DNA from: Nitrospinota bacterium
GTDB taxonomy: Bacteria > Nitrospinota > Nitrospinia > Nitrospinales > VA-1
Length of the DNA: 34,222 bases
Assembly (NCBI GenBank): GCA_009873655.1
Contig: WAIB01000025.1
Span: forward strand, 1,840 to 36,061
Direction: 5' to 3'
Each line of letters opens with the position of its first letter. Position 1 is the first letter of the stretch. Position numbers and translations under genes: made by a program. Below the pieces are notes generated by a model, which was not told where the DNA came from, ran no database searches, and worked only from the letters and a program-made list of their open reading frames with translations. Positions 9,542-16,663 of this stretch are shown piece after piece.

Positions 9542-10906
9542 CTATTTATTATCTGCAATTAAATCTTTTCTGTCAACCATTACTTCTTTTAGGGTCACCT
9601 TTTCAAGGGCAGAATTCAAGGTTTTATCCCTTTTCATGCGGCTGTGCAAACGGGCCAGCACCCCGTTTTTCTCCCACTCCTTTTTCATCTGCGTCAGGCT
9701 GCTTCCTCCCCCCAGGAGTTGGGCCATATTCTGCAATTCCTGGTCCAGTTCTTCCGGGGTGACTTCTAATTCAAGATCTCGGGACAGTTGATCCAGGATC
9801 AACTCTTCCTGCAGCGCCTTAATTGCCGGCTCTTTGTATTTGGCAGTCAATTCGGGAGTGACTTCTTCATCGTGACTATGGTCATGATCGTCCCCATGAT
9901 CATGGCCATGATCATGCTTTACTTCTTTCCCCTGTTTCTTTTTTTCCTGGTCAGACATGAACTTGACTTGTTCTTTAATCAGTCCCTCAGGTAAATTTAC
10001 CGGGTTTTGTTCGGTTAGTTTTTCTGCCAGTTTCTTTTTGATTGCCTTGAGAGCTTCTTTCCGTTCGTAGTCTTCCAGTTCCACTCTGACTTTGGCTTTC
10101 ATATCTTCCAGGCTTTCATATTTCTTTTCAGTATCTAGCTCTCTGGCAAATTCGTCGTTTAATTCCGGCAATTCCTGAACCTGAATGCCCTTCAGGGAAA
10201 TACTGAAATCAACCTCTTTTCCGGCAATTTCCTTATTATGATAATCCTCCGGAACTTGTACTTTAATATCGCGATTATCCCCAATTTCCATTCCGATCAT
10301 TCCCTTGTCCAATCCCTCTATCAACTGTCCGCCTCCCACCTGAATGATCTGGTCCTTAGCCTCTCCTCCTTCAAAAGGCTTGTCCCCCAGCATGCTGGTG
10401 AAATCAATCTTTATCAGGTCTTTCTCCTGTACGGGACGATCGGTGATGGAAACTGTTTTCGCTTTCCTTTGCCGGAAGGCTTCAAGAGTCTGATCCACTT
10501 CTTCATCGGTGATTTTTGGAATTTTCATTTCCAACTCAATATTGGAATAATCCTGGATATCAACGCTGGGCAACACCTCCACGGAGGCGGAAACCGATAT
10601 ATCCGTGCCCTCTTCCGCATTGACCTCCAGAAGATGCGGCTGCCCAATGGCGCGCAAGTCTTTTTCAACAATGGCTTTATTGACCTCATTGCTGATGAGG
10701 TTGCTCAAAACTTCCTTTTTAACCTCGGGCCCAAATTGTTTTTCCAGCAGTGAGGCAGGCACTTTACCCTTGCGAAAACCCGGGACCTTAACTTCTCTGC
10801 CCAGCTTCTGATAATACTTGTCCACCTCCTTTTTGTAATTCTTATAAGGAATCACAAACTTAATTTTCTTGTTACAAGAGTCAACTTCTTCTATTTCTAT
10901 ATCCAT
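9542..10906 (-). CDS. tig: Trigger factor with a histidine-rich insertion
   Basis: The 454-residue ribosome-associated chaperone has the expected three parts. The N-terminal domain carries the ribosome-binding signature GFRKGKVP at about residues 43-50. An FKBP-like peptidyl-prolyl isomerase domain follows (EKDLIKIDFTSMLGDKPFEGG to VDFSISLKGIQVQELP), then a helical C-terminal substrate-binding domain. Within the last domain, residues 331-348 form an insertion of 18 residues with seven histidines and seven acidic residues (pattern HDHGHDHG...HDHSHDEE). Ordinary trigger factors lack such a stretch. It resembles the metal-binding tail of SlyD, another FKBP-type chaperone. The gene leads the tig-clpP-clpX-lon run, downstream of tRNA-Leu. 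Confidence 0.95.
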   Translation of the reverse strand: MDIEIEEVDSCNKKIKFVIPYKNYKKEVDKYYQKLGREVKVPGFRKGKVPASLLEKQFGPEVKKEVLSNLISNEVNKAIVEKDLRAIGQPHLLEVNAEEGTDISVSASVEVLPSVDIQDYSNIELEMKIPKITDEEVDQTLEAFRQRKAKTVSITDRPVQEKDLIKIDFTSMLGDKPFEGGEAKDQIIQVGGGQLIEGLDKGMIGMEIGDNRDIKVQVPEDYHNKEIAGKEVDFSISLKGIQVQELPELNDEFARELDTEKKYESLEDMKAKVRVELEDYERKEALKAIKKKLAEKLTEQNPVNLPEGLIKEQVKFMSDQEKKKQGKEVKHDHGHDHGDDHDHSHDEEVTPELTAKYKEPAIKALQEELILDQLSRDLELEVTPEELDQELQNMAQLLGGGSSLTQMKKEWEKNGVLARLHSRMKRDKTLNSALEKVTLKEVMVDRKDLIADNK

Positions 10907-11009
10907 ATTTTTTCCAGAAAAATAAATAATTTGTCGCGGTGTCGCTACCGTTAACCGGGTAATTTACTCAACCGACCCTTTTGCCTTTTCCAGCCACCGC
11001 CCCAAAGGG

Positions 11010-11094
11010 TGGTGCCGGTGGAGGGACTCGAACCCCCACGCCCGAAAGCACTAGTTCCTAAAACTAGCGTGTATACCAATTTCACCACACCGGC
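11010..11094 (-). tRNA. tRNA-Leu (anticodon UAG)
   Basis: The minus strand folds as a class II tRNA of 85 bases. The acceptor arm GCCGGTG pairs with CACCGGC and is followed by discriminator A and a genomically encoded CCA (11012-11010). The anticodon stem CTAGT/ACTAG encloses loop TTTAGGA with anticodon TAG (11060-11058), which reads CUA and related leucine codons. The long variable arm and the T arm with GGTTCGAGTCC fit tRNA-Leu. It stands about 100 bases upstream of tig on the same strand and may share its transcript. Confidence 0.96.
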
Positions 11095-11519
11095 AAATAG
11101 CGAAAATTGCACGGAAAATATAACACTTTATATGGAATGAGGTGGAAAGAAAAGCGATTGTTTAAAGATTGCGCCCCGGGAATTTTTTCTAAGAAATTGA
11201 AAATTAAGAAGATTTTAACAGTCGGCCCTCTATCTGGCAGGCCTTATCCTGATGGGAATTTATTAAAAATCAAGAAGTCCTTAATAAAAAAAATATTTTT
11301 ACTTTAATAAGTATTGAAAAAATGCCCTTTATTTTTTTCTTAACCTGGAAATTTCCGGGCGGAGGTCATTGAAATCGAAGAAGCCGATGCTGCAGACCCG
11401 CGAGGTTCACAGTGTTTTAACTTAAATGATCGCCTTTGATTTTAAATGCCTCCGCCGTCATCCCATAGAAAAGATTTTTTCCAAATTGTGCAAGGCGTTT
11501 TTTAAGGCGGTAAGGGGAA
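11095..11519. other. Intergenic region without a convincing gene
   Basis: This 425-base stretch is AT-rich in its first half. On the minus strand, TATATT at 11122-11117 is a possible -10 box for the tRNA/tig transcript, but I see no matching -35. On the plus strand, 11344-11442 is open without any start codon (with VIEIEEADAADPRG); it follows directly after a stop and could be a gene relic. I see no RNA gene or repeat. Confidence 0.5.
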
Positions 11520-12017
11520 TTATTCTTCATCCATTTGGTCCTGGAGGGCCGTAATTTCTTTTTGAAGGAGGCCGTAGTCAATTCCGATTTTGTCACAATA
11601 TTTTCGAAGGAAAGAGTACATTATCAAGACACAATGCCATTCATCAAAAACCTCGTCGCTCTTTTCACAAAATTTTTCGTATTCGGAAAAACCTTTCTCT
11701 ATAGTTTCCAGTAATTTCCCGAATCCTGCCAGTTCATCGAGTTCTGTAAAGGTGGCATCAGGATCCTGATCCCAGAATTTTTCATCGGATTGTTCCGGGT
11801 CGACCGATTCCAGGTACTGTTCTTCTATTTGATGGAAATCCAGTCTTATCTGTCTGCAATAACTGCGCAGATTATTAAAGGCAATGAAAAGGCATTCATA
11901 ACCGCCCACTTCATTTTCTTCAACTTCATTTAACTCTGAAATATCTTCATCTACCCAATCGAACATTTGAAAAAATGCATCGAGGTTGGATCGTCCCTCC
12001 TGAAAAGAATCGTCCAT
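11520..12017 (-). CDS. Acidic hypothetical protein with two similar halves
   Basis: I do not recognise this family. ATG at 12017 has GAGGGA six bases upstream and gives 165 residues; the frame is open to a TTG at 12038. The protein is strongly acidic, has no membrane segment and ends in MDEE. Two segments align with each other: YECLFIAFNNLRSYCRQIRLDFHQIEEQ (about residues 39-66, shown here for its C, LR-YC, I and D positions) and WHCVLIMYSFLRKYC followed by DKIGIDYGLLQKE near the C-terminus. The shared pattern is aromatic-x-C, hydrophobics, L-R-x-Y-C, I, D and E. This suggests an internal duplication of a helical unit carrying two cysteines. It may be translated with the upstream acetyltransferase-like gene, since the ends overlap or nearly so. 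Confidence 0.68.
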   Translation of the reverse strand: MDDSFQEGRSNLDAFFQMFDWVDEDISELNEVEENEVGGYECLFIAFNNLRSYCRQIRLDFHQIEEQYLESVDPEQSDEKFWDQDPDATFTELDELAGFGKLLETIEKGFSEYEKFCEKSDEVFDEWHCVLIMYSFLRKYCDKIGIDYGLLQKEITALQDQMDEE

Positions 12018-12027
12018 AATCATTCCC

Positions 12028-12816
12028 TCATCTTTCAATTATTCGAGGCTTTCGGTCTTTGGGGGTAAGAACAGAATCGGGAGGGTAATATCCTTTCGGC
12101 ACCATCAAGTTTGGGTAAACCCAGCCGCGTTTCCCAATCAATGTTCCCGGACAAAGGACCGCATTGCAGCCCAGTTCTGCATGATCTCCCAAGATGGAAC
12201 CTAATTTCTCCATGCCGGTTTTTAAATCTTCTTTTTCCAGGGGAATTTGAATGGGGTGGATAAAACCTTTTTCTTTTTCATCCGCACTTCTAAATTGCAG
12301 ATTGGCCAGCCTGGAACCCGCTCCCATATTGACATGGCGGCCCACGATGCTGTCACCAATATAATTAAAATGGCCCGCTTCACAGTGCGCCATGAGAATG
12401 CTGTTTTTAACTTCCGTGGAATGACCTATCACGCAGCCTTCATCTGCAAAAACATTTCCGCGCACATAAGCCCCCTGCCGAATATCGCAATTTTCACCTA
12501 TCACGGCAGGTCCTTTGATGATTGCGGAAGGTTCCAGCCGCGTTCCCGCTCCTATAAAAATCTCCAATTCCTTTAAGTAAACCGCCTGATCCAGTTTCAT
12601 CCATTTTTGAACGAACAATCCTTTTTCATTTTTATCCAGACAACCGTCGAGACTAACACCTGTTTTATTTTGAAGAATCGATTTCAAAAGGGAATCCAGG
12701 TTTTTCAGGGGATCCCATACGTAGTCCGAACCGGAAAACAGGGATTTACAGGGCTCGCGGTCCAAGTCTGAAAAAAACAGAGACAAATCTTTCATAATCA
12801 ATTTTTCACATACCAT
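12028..12816 (-). CDS. GlmU-like left-handed beta-helix acetyltransferase (no nucleotidyltransferase domain)
   Basis: The 262-residue protein has about 75 N-terminal residues without a sugar nucleotidyltransferase signature. Hexapeptide repeats of a left-handed beta helix follow, from about residue 85 (IFIGAGTRLEPSAIIKGP, AVIGENCDIRQGAYVRG) to about 240. The segment GHFNYIGDSIVGRHVNMGAG closely follows the acetyltransferase active-site region of GlmU, with the catalytic histidine at residue 149 and the tyrosine at 152. It therefore probably transfers an acyl or acetyl group to an amino-sugar phosphate or nucleotide sugar. The start overlaps the end of the upstream phosphohexomutase gene by 19 bases, so the two are likely coupled and act in one pathway. 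The substrate is inferred. An in-frame ATG at 12795 is an alternative start. Confidence 0.75.
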   Translation of the reverse strand: MVCEKLIMKDLSLFFSDLDREPCKSLFSGSDYVWDPLKNLDSLLKSILQNKTGVSLDGCLDKNEKGLFVQKWMKLDQAVYLKELEIFIGAGTRLEPSAIIKGPAVIGENCDIRQGAYVRGNVFADEGCVIGHSTEVKNSILMAHCEAGHFNYIGDSIVGRHVNMGAGSRLANLQFRSADEKEKGFIHPIQIPLEKEDLKTGMEKLGSILGDHAELGCNAVLCPGTLIGKRGWVYPNLMVPKGYYPPDSVLTPKDRKPRIIER

Positions 12817-14840
12817 TTACCCAGCGCGGTCAACCGGTACCCCTGGGAACTCAATTCAATGATTCCCTGTTTCTGCATTTCATTAACCAGCCTGGTTCTG
12901 GAATGTTTTTCTATTTTCAATTCTTTTTCTTTTAAAGTCTTTGAAGCGATCTGGCTCAGCGCGTGCAATTCCAATTTATAAAAATGATGATCGCAGTTTT
13001 TTAAAGCAGCGAAAAGAACTTTTATTGCCTCCTGCCCCATTTTCTTCAGGTTGGAGGCGTCTGATTTACTTCCCCGAAGGTTGACGCTGATTTTATTCTC
13101 GGTACCTGAGTTTCTCACAAATATACCCGCGCTTCCCCCGGAAAATGCGATATATAACATATCGGGATCTTCCGGAAAAATTCGAGTCACAACCTTATAG
13201 CTTCTTTTCCTGGCAGCCCGCATAAGGGTTTGTTTTACCTTTTTCCAAACATCAGAGTTCTTAAAAAATAGTTCCTGTTTTATGTAGTAAACATACAGAG
13301 TGGCCTTGAAACCCGGTTTAAACGGCCGGCTTATTTTTGAATAAAATTTCTTTGGAGAATGAAACAGATGTTCTGTCGCCACCAGGGTATTCAAAGCGCT
13401 TTTAAGGCCGTTTCCAGAATAAATCGAACCGGTCTTCCCATCAAGGGAAGTGAACTTTGATTCGGTAATATTGTGCCCGGTTTCTTCACTGCCCACGGCG
13501 AGTACAGGTTTGGCATCTTTTTTTACGGTTTCATTTCCTTCGCCTAAAATTTTTCGCAGCTTTTGAAGCGATGCAATACTTGAAATGCCTGCTTTTTTCA
13601 ACTTTCCGGATTCACGTAAAAACGCCTGACGTTTCGATTTGGAAAGGATTGAGCTTTTTGATTCTTGTTCCAGTTGTTTCAAAATAATTTTCAGGAGAAT
13701 CCATTTATCCCCTACGGCGGTCAATTCAGATTTCAGCCCCATTTTTTCGGCGGCTACAGCAGCATTGAGATCGCTTTCCACAGTATTGATGTAAAGGGAG
13801 CCCTTATACTTTTTCGGGAACCTTGTGGTAAGGTGTTCCGCCTGCAAAACAGCGGTTTCGTCACCACTCAACACCCACAATAAATCCTTAAAGGGATCGT
13901 ATTCGAGCATGAAAAATCGGTCTGCATCGGCATCAAAAATCACTCCAACGGCGCGTTTTTCTCCCTTTGCAAGCGACACCTTATTCTTTCGGCCTAATTC
14001 AAAAAGTTTTAAAACCGCTTTGTGACGGCGGAAAAATCCGGCGGACCTTTTTAATTGATCAAACGTGATCCGGTCTTTACCTTCAAGGTCTGCCACCCCA
14101 GAAAAAACGTTCACGGCCCCGTTTAAATCCCCGTTTACCTCTATTACTTTTCCAAACCCCGCCTTGATAAAAATTTCTTTTGCAATACCTGTGAGCGATC
14201 CATTAGCCGGATCCACTACCACCATGATATTTTTAAAATTTACTGAATTATCAATCCAAGAATTTTCAGGAAGCAAAGTAAATTGCCCGAACAGTTTCAG
14301 GGCGTCCTGCCTGCAATCCTGCAGTTTTCCGGTTACGGGCGCGTTTTTTATCTGGGAATATTTTTGCCGCAAAACCAATTGACTCAACTGCAAATCATCG
14401 GATGGCAAAGGTTTCATCCCATGAAAAGGGGAAAAGAGTTTAATTCCGTTTTGGTCATTTGGGTTGTGCGATGCCGTTATCATGATTCCACAATCGGCCT
14501 TCTGGCATATCATGAAAAGGGGTACAAGCGGAGTTGGAACCACCCCCAGTTTCAGCACATTGGCTCGGGCTTTTCGAATTCCTTTTAAAACGGCATCGAC
14601 AAATATTTCCGAAGGATCCCGGGGGTCCCAACCCACTACAACATTTTTTATTTTTCTTTTTTCGGGAAGATTTTTGACATGCGAATAGGCATACAACTCC
14701 AAGAACTGCTCAGTAATCCAGCTCTTTTCCAAAAAAATCCTTTGGGGGGTGAGCCCCTTGCATTCCGGGATATGGGAACGTCTGGTTTCCCGGCGTATTC
14801 CATCGGTGCCCTGAAGTCTTTGCATTTCGGTTTTATTCAT
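12798..14840 (-). CDS. Phosphohexomutase (PGM/PMM family) with extra C-terminal domain
   Basis: This 680-residue protein interconverts hexose 1- and 6-phosphates, judging from its motifs. The phosphoserine loop TASHNPNDQNG has Ser124, the magnesium loop is DADADR at 303-308, the sugar-specificity loop is GSEETGH at 450-456, and the phosphate-binding loop is NSGTEN at 577-582. Ordinary members have 440-470 residues. Here about 70 residues lie between GDKW (near 377) and the sugar loop, and they include a Lys/Ser-rich stretch. Another 75 or so residues follow the phosphate loop domain and end in GIIELSSQGYRLTALGKWYV, which looks like a winged-helix motif. Whether the substrate is glucose, mannose or glucosamine phosphate cannot be decided. 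The overlap with the GlmU-like gene favours amino-sugar metabolism. Confidence 0.82.
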   Translation of the reverse strand: MNKTEMQRLQGTDGIRRETRRSHIPECKGLTPQRIFLEKSWITEQFLELYAYSHVKNLPEKRKIKNVVVGWDPRDPSEIFVDAVLKGIRKARANVLKLGVVPTPLVPLFMICQKADCGIMITASHNPNDQNGIKLFSPFHGMKPLPSDDLQLSQLVLRQKYSQIKNAPVTGKLQDCRQDALKLFGQFTLLPENSWIDNSVNFKNIMVVVDPANGSLTGIAKEIFIKAGFGKVIEVNGDLNGAVNVFSGVADLEGKDRITFDQLKRSAGFFRRHKAVLKLFELGRKNKVSLAKGEKRAVGVIFDADADRFFMLEYDPFKDLLWVLSGDETAVLQAEHLTTRFPKKYKGSLYINTVESDLNAAVAAEKMGLKSELTAVGDKWILLKIILKQLEQESKSSILSKSKRQAFLRESGKLKKAGISSIASLQKLRKILGEGNETVKKDAKPVLAVGSEETGHNITESKFTSLDGKTGSIYSGNGLKSALNTLVATEHLFHSPKKFYSKISRPFKPGFKATLYVYYIKQELFFKNSDVWKKVKQTLMRAARKRSYKVVTRIFPEDPDMLYIAFSGGSAGIFVRNSGTENKISVNLRGSKSDASNLKKMGQEAIKVLFAALKNCDHHFYKLELHALSQIASKTLKEKELKIEKHSRTRLVNEMQKQGIIELSSQGYRLTALGKWYVKN

Positions 14841-15006
14841 TCTACACAGGAACTCGTGTTAAAGAAAAAATTCCAAATGAAGAATACCACATACCGGGCA
14901 GGTAATTGCATTGAAGGCGCTCTTGGATGGAGAAAAGAAAAGGGGTAAGCTGGTTATCCCGAAAAAATCCAGAGGGTCCACTTTTTAATCAAGCAGGGGA
15001 TGAGAT

Positions 15007-15266
15007 ATGGCCTATAACCCTTTTGTTAAAAAAGACACTATTGATGCAATTATCAGGATTGCGGGGAAAAAAATAGAGGGAAAATTTTTTAGCTTCCGAA
15101 AATCCGGCTGCTGGATATGTTGAATCAGGGGGATGAAAATTTTATCCCTATTATTGACGCTAAAGTCTATTGCCTGGTAACTGGGAATGTTTTGTTTCAA
15201 TCAGAATTTCCTGCGGTTAACAAACAACATATCATCCTGATAGCAAACCATCTGGTTCCCACTTAA
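15007..15266 (+). pseudogene. Frameshifted small gene (resembles DUF6812-type proteins)
   Basis: ATG at 15007 has a good ribosome site (GGGGA, spacing about 7) and starts MAYNPFVKKDTIDAIIRIAG and KKIEGKFF. The frame then runs into a TGA at 15121-15123. One base gained near 15091, at the T6 run, restores a continuous frame that reads IRLLDMLNQGDENFIPIIDA, then KVYCLVTGNVLFQSEF and AVNKQHIILIANHLVPT, to TAA at 15264-15266. The restored 86-residue product looks like a small conserved beta-rich family in which an IEGKFF-type strand is followed by R-LD-LN and FIP-DAKVY. I relate it tentatively to DUF6812. The coherence of the two halves argues for a recent single-base loss or a sequencing error. 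It lies divergent from the mutase gene and convergent to the next gene. Confidence 0.7.
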
Positions 15267-15305
15267 TAAACAGCTGAAAAGGAATAAAAATTAAAATTTA
15301 AGAGT

Positions 15306-15752
15306 TTACAACCTTATTTTTGTTTGCCTTACCCACTCTTCCTCGTTGAATTTTTCACGGAGGTATTGCTCAAACAACATCTCGTTGTCTGTTAACAGTT
15401 TTCCTTCCACCCATTGGCAGGTATTTAAGCCAAGGGGTTCTTCGGAGTCCATTTTCTTATTTGTTTTTTCATTTGATGCAAGATCAATTTCCCCCGAATT
15501 GTCCACTTCCAAAAAATCTTTTTTTAGTTGGGAAAGCTCATCGACCGTAATATCTTTTGCCTCTTTCACAATCTTTTCGATGAGTTTATCCACCTCCAGC
15601 ACCAGGTTATACTCGCTAACATACTCCAAAAGCCCAAGGGCCTGTAGTTGTCTGACCGAAAACTTAACCTCAGGAGATGTAAGGATGGCTCGGTTAATTT
15701 CTGTCCATAAGTATTCTGCAAACTTCTTTTTCCTATCTTTCTTAGAGGCCAT
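15306..15752 (-). CDS. Hypothetical protein, mostly helical
   Basis: I do not recognise this 148-residue protein. It is soluble and charged, with a basic start (MASKKDRKKKFAEYLWTEIN). The helical middle is VRQLQALGLLEYVSEYNLVL then LIEKIVKEAKDI. The acidic C-terminal half has NEEEWVRQTKIRL at its end. An AGGAAA ribosome site precedes the ATG. It has no signal peptide, membrane segment or clear metal-binding motif. It ends 39 bases from the end of the frameshifted gene on the opposite strand. Confidence 0.7.
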   Translation of the reverse strand: MASKKDRKKKFAEYLWTEINRAILTSPEVKFSVRQLQALGLLEYVSEYNLVLEVDKLIEKIVKEAKDITVDELSQLKKDFLEVDNSGEIDLASNEKTNKKMDSEEPLGLNTCQWVEGKLLTDNEMLFEQYLREKFNEEEWVRQTKIRL

Positions 15753-15880
15753 GATTTTCCTTTCAAAATTTGTTTGACAAGAAAAGTATAGGCTTCTGGC
15801 ATTACATATGTGTTAAGCGAATGTAACGAATAGGTAAAAGGGGGAAAAAGGGATGGGGGCCCTAAAGCAGAACGCGAGTT

Positions 15881-16087
15881 TTACAAGTTCGGATCGTGGA
15901 ACCTCTCTTTCAAAACATCAACGGGGCTTTTATATTTGTCACAAGCGATCACGGAGCTTATCTGATTGGAAATTTGTTCCCCCAGATTCAGTTTTTCCGC
16001 CAGCACGGGGTTCGCTCCACAATCAGGCCTTTCGTGAGAGCAGAAATCACACATATTCAAAATAATCATGGAATTACCGTCTGCCAA
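15881..16087 (-). CDS. Small cysteine-containing protein
   Basis: This is a 68-residue ORF with a TTG start preceded by a strong AAGGGGGT site five bases upstream; ATG at 16069 is the alternative. The product has a CDFC motif at residues 13-16, a further Cys near 23 and one near 49. The order C-x2-C-x6-C suggests metal binding or redox chemistry, but the family is not recognised. No gene lies on the opposite strand, and the composition is protein-like (AEKLNLGEQISNQISSVIA). It lies 128 bases upstream of the 148-residue gene on the same strand. Confidence 0.55.
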   Translation of the reverse strand: MADGNSMIILNMCDFCSHERPDCGANPVLAEKLNLGEQISNQISSVIACDKYKSPVDVLKERFHDPNL

Positions 16088-16252
16088 TTTTACCCCCTTA
16101 ATAAGGCTGGATCCTGGAAATCTGACTTAAAAACCCGACTGTGTTTTAGTTTTAATCTTAGAGGGTTGTCCCTCTTTTGTAAATTATATTACTTCCCCAG
16201 GATCAAGCTGGAATCTCCCCTGTTTTTAACCATTTATCAAAAAATTGACAGG

Positions 16253-16273
16253 TATTGGAAAAATTTTCCAATA
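16253..16273. promoter_or_regulatory. Perfect inverted repeat, probable operator
   Basis: The arms TATTGGAAAA and TTTTCCAATA are exact reverse complements, separated by one base, and form a dyad of 21 bases. A consensus -35 hexamer TTGACA lies immediately upstream at 16245-16250, so the dyad would cover the spacer of any sigma-70 promoter there. It also sits about 105-115 bases upstream of the sigma-54 -12/-24 element, within the usual range for an activator binding site. Confidence 0.6.
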
Positions 16274-16314
16274 TTCCTCATATTCAAAAGAATCTTTTTT
16301 CCCAAAAAAGCAAT

Positions 16315-16341
16315 ATAAGTTGTTTTTTTATAACAACTTAT
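16315..16341. promoter_or_regulatory. Second perfect inverted repeat
   Basis: Arms ATAAGTTGTT and AACAACTTAT (10 bases each, exact) flank seven A/T bases. There is no T-run after the dyad on either strand, so it does not look like a terminator. It ends about 25 bases before the sigma-54 promoter match. It could be an operator or a DNA-bending site. Confidence 0.55.
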
Positions 16342-16365
16342 GATGAATTGCCCCGGCGACGGCAT

Positions 16366-16382
16366 TTGGCATAGACCTTGCT
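16366..16382 (+). promoter_or_regulatory. Sigma-54 (RpoN) promoter, -24/-12
   Basis: The sequence TTGGCAT, five bases, then TTGCT fits the TGGCAC-N5-TTGCW consensus. It has the invariant GG at 16368-16369 and GC at 16380-16381 with exactly ten bases between. Only the last base of the TGGCAC block differs. Transcription would start near 16393 and run toward tpsB. Sigma-54 promoters need an ATP-driven activator, which may bind the inverted repeats upstream. Confidence 0.65.
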
Positions 16383-16663
16383 CTAAATTTTAAAGAGAAA
16401 GTGCGCCTGAAATACTTGTAACTAAAGGGTTAACCTCAATTGCAACTTATTTTCAAAAAATATCATTTTTTTTGGGATTTTCTGCCAAAAAACCGTGTCC
16501 GCACCTTTGGCCTGAAAACCACTGAAAAATGGGAAGTAATTGCCGGGGAAAAGGCATTTCACCATGAAAGCTTTCTGGGCCCTAAGTCCTTTATTTACTT
16601 TAATTCAAGGGTTTTATCGGAACCTCTTTTGGCCTCAACTTCGGCTCCTTTTTTTCCGCAAAG

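Larger units (their letters stand above)
16088..16663. other. Long control region and leader of the two-partner secretion operon
   Basis: This 576-base AT-rich stretch separates the small minus-strand gene from tpsB. It contains two perfect inverted repeats and a sigma-54-type promoter, listed separately. From the predicted start near 16393, the untranslated leader would be about 270 bases. The leader contains A/T runs and a GCC...GGC mini-hairpin near 16541-16554. A TTG-initiated 75-codon frame (16440-16667) overlaps the tpsB start by four bases, but I cannot support it as a gene. Confidence 0.5.

Noticed and set aside
11344-11442. Open stretch on the plus strand with protein-like composition.
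   Set aside because: It directly follows a stop codon, has no start codon and is too short; it could be a relic but nothing identifies it.
14679-14948. Plus-strand ORF of 89 codons over the start of the mutase gene.
   Set aside because: Most of it is antisense to conserved mutase sequence, and it has no ribosome site or domain.
16315-16341. The second dyad as a transcription terminator.
   Set aside because: The loop holds the T-run and no T-tract follows the stem on either strand, so an operator or structural role is more likely.
16515-16600. Bases CCACTG and TGGGAAG in the tpsB leader, recalling part of a cobalamin riboswitch.
   Set aside because: The defining B12 box and the other conserved blocks are absent, and the downstream genes have no link to cobalamin.
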